DNA of 6,795 bases from Sulfuricella sp. (lineage in GTDB: Bacteria; Pseudomonadota; Gammaproteobacteria; Burkholderiales; Sulfuricellaceae): NCBI GenBank assembly GCA_030691435.1, contig JAUYEK010000184.1, positions 1-6,795 on the forward strand. Reading direction: 5' to 3'. The notes beneath the pieces were generated by a model. It saw only the letters and a list, made by a program, of their open reading frames with translations. It ran no database searches and was not told the origin of the DNA. Position numbers and translations under genes: made by a program. This document shows positions 5,574 to 6,795 of the stretch, piece by piece. Position 1 is the first letter of the stretch. Each line of letters starts with the position of its first letter.

Positions 5574-6719
5574 ATGATGGAAATTCGACCGGTTTACCTC
5601 GACTACAACGCCACCACCCCGGTGGCGCCGGAAGTGGCGGACACCATCGAGCCCTGGCTGCGCGAGCACTTCGGCAACCCCTCTTCGTCCCATATTTACG
5701 GGAAAAGGGCGAAAGAAGCGGTGGAGCAGGCAAGGGGAGAGGTGGCCGCGCTGATCGGCGCCAAGCCGGAGGAAATCGTCTTCACCGGTTGCGCCACCGA
5801 GGCCAATAACCTGGCTATCCAGGGCGTGGCACGGGCGCTCGCCGGAACGAAAAAACACCTCATTACCAGCGCCATCGAACACCCCTCAGTGATGCAGCCT
5901 TTTCTCAAGCTGCGCGAAGAAGGCTGGGAGGTGACGATCCTGCCGGTGGACAGAAGTGGCCGGGTCAACCCAATGGCGGTGGAACGGGCCATAAGGCCTG
6001 ACACGGCCCTGGTTTCCATCATGCACGCCAACAACGAGGTGGGCACCATCCAGCCCATCGCCGAGATTGCGCAGATAACCAGGCAGAAGGGCATTCTGCT
6101 GCATACCGACGCGGCTCAATCCGCAGGGAAGATTCCGGTTCATGTGTACAAACTTGGTGCAGACCTGCTGACGCTGGCCGGGCACAAATTTTATGCCCCC
6201 AAAGGCGTGGGGGCGCTCTATGTCCGTACGGGCACGGCACTAAGCCCATTGCAGGTGGGGGCCAACCATGAGCATGGCCTGCGACCGGGAACCGAAAATG
6301 TGCCCTTCATCGTCGGACTGGGAGCGGCGGCAAAGCTCGCGCGCAAGCGGCTCCCCAAGGCGCAGATTTATTTAAGAACGCTGCGCGACCAACTGCATGC
6401 GCTACTGCAAGCGGAGATTCCGCGCCTTACCCTCAACGGTCATGCCGAGACACGTCTGCCCAACACCCTGAATGTTTCCTTTCCCGGCATGAGCGGTCAC
6501 GAGCTTCTGGAAGCGGTTGCGCAGGACTTGGCTGCCTCCACCGGCTCTGCCTGCCATTCCGGCGACCATGCCGTGAGCGGCGTGCTGGGGGCGATGAAAG
6601 TGAATGCCGTGCGAGCTTCCGGCGCGGTGCGGCTGTCGGTTGGCATCTATGCCACAACCGCCGATATCGACCGGGCGGCACGGGCCTTGATTACCGCCTG
6701 GAAACAGCTGCACGAGTGA
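5574..6719 (+). CDS. NifS/IscS-like cysteine desulfurase
   Basis: 381 residues, full length. It converts cysteine to alanine and holds the released sulfur as an enzyme persulfide for transfer to acceptors. Landmarks: LDYNATTP at 9-16, GNPSS at 34-38, TGCATEANN at 71-79, H103 in IEHPSV stacking on PLP, NNEVGTIQP at 153-161, D179 in HTDAAQ, Schiff-base K205 in AGHKFYAPKG, RPGTENV at 237-243, and the catalytic loop STGSACHSG with Cys327. The loop has the SGSAC signature of the NifS/IscS group, but no IscU, IscA, NifU or IscR gene is near, so a housekeeping Fe-S role is not supported; sulfur donation to the DsrE-like protein or to another acceptor is more likely (inference). Two start codons are adjacent (5574 and 5577) with only a weak purine stretch ahead. 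The stop overlaps the following ATG as TGATG. Confidence 0.92.
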   Translation: MMEIRPVYLDYNATTPVAPEVADTIEPWLREHFGNPSSSHIYGKRAKEAVEQARGEVAALIGAKPEEIVFTGCATEANNLAIQGVARALAGTKKHLITSAIEHPSVMQPFLKLREEGWEVTILPVDRSGRVNPMAVERAIRPDTALVSIMHANNEVGTIQPIAEIAQITRQKGILLHTDAAQSAGKIPVHVYKLGADLLTLAGHKFYAPKGVGALYVRTGTALSPLQVGANHEHGLRPGTENVPFIVGLGAAAKLARKRLPKAQIYLRTLRDQLHALLQAEIPRLTLNGHAETRLPNTLNVSFPGMSGHELLEAVAQDLAASTGSACHSGDHAVSGVLGAMKVNAVRASGAVRLSVGIYATTADIDRAARALITAWKQLHE

Positions 6720-6795
6720 TGGACGCAGCGGAGTACGACGCCTGGTATCAGACTCCGCGCGGGGGTTGGGTCGGGGATGTCGAGTTCCGCCTGCT
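6719..6795 (+). CDS. Probable SAM-dependent methyltransferase, N-terminus only
   Basis: The ATG at 6719 overlaps the desulfurase stop (TGATG) and opens a frame that stays open to the window edge, giving 25 full codons. The visible protein starts MDAAEYDAWYQTPRGGWVGD and continues VEFRL. The YDxWYxTPRGxWxGxxEFxLL pattern is the usual entry into class I SAM-dependent methyltransferases of the UbiE/Methyltransf_11 type, just before the first glycine-rich SAM motif, which lies outside the window. Coupling to the desulfurase implies co-expression with the sulfur cluster; substrate unknown. Confidence 0.65.
   Translation, partial: MDAAEYDAWYQTPRGGWVGDVEFRL

Noticed and set aside
5574..6719. Housekeeping IscS of an Fe-S assembly operon
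   Set aside because: No iscR, iscU, iscA, hscBA or fdx gene is adjacent; the neighbours are a DsrE-like gene and a methyltransferase, so no iscS symbol was assigned.

Overview
The window is a GC-rich stretch of bacterial DNA carrying two plus-strand gene clusters separated by about 470 bases of non-coding, repeat-bearing sequence. Gene content (a type II DMSO-reductase-family electron-transfer module next to sulfur-metabolism genes) and codon use suggest a proteobacterium, plausibly a sulfur-oxidising or facultatively anaerobic betaproteobacterium. That placement is inference; no RNA gene or taxonomic marker lies in the window.

Region 1 (1-1986): the end of a respiratory molybdoenzyme operon. 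The beta subunit (four Fe-S clusters, resembling EbdB/SerB/ClrB/DdhB) runs in from the left edge. It overlaps by ATGA a gamma-type subunit in which an ethylbenzene-dehydrogenase-like heme b domain is followed by a C-terminal c-type cytochrome domain. The catalytic alpha subunit must lie upstream, outside the window. No delta-type chaperone gene follows.

Region 2 (1987-2456): no gene. It holds GC-rich hairpins just after the operon, then a roughly 180-base element whose two arms are each three 10-base units of the form CACRGATTAA, arranged as an inverted pair, and finally an AT-rich tract with a near-perfect palindrome just upstream of the next operon.

Region 3 (2457-6795): a tightly spaced, apparently co-transcribed sulfur cluster. 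In order it encodes a TauE/SafE-type membrane transporter, two ~100-residue paralogous proteins of unknown function sharing an RCTLY..YAE motif, a PLP enzyme of the Cys/Met (cystathionine gamma-synthase) family, a DsrE-like sulfur-carrier protein, a NifS-type cysteine desulfurase, and the start of a SAM-dependent methyltransferase. ATGA/TGATG stop-start overlaps join paralog 2 to the PLP enzyme and the desulfurase to the methyltransferase. Together they suggest movement of a sulfur anion across the membrane, sulfur incorporation into or release from amino acids, and handling of protein-bound sulfane sulfur. The tandem small proteins are the least explained part and the best candidate for something new.
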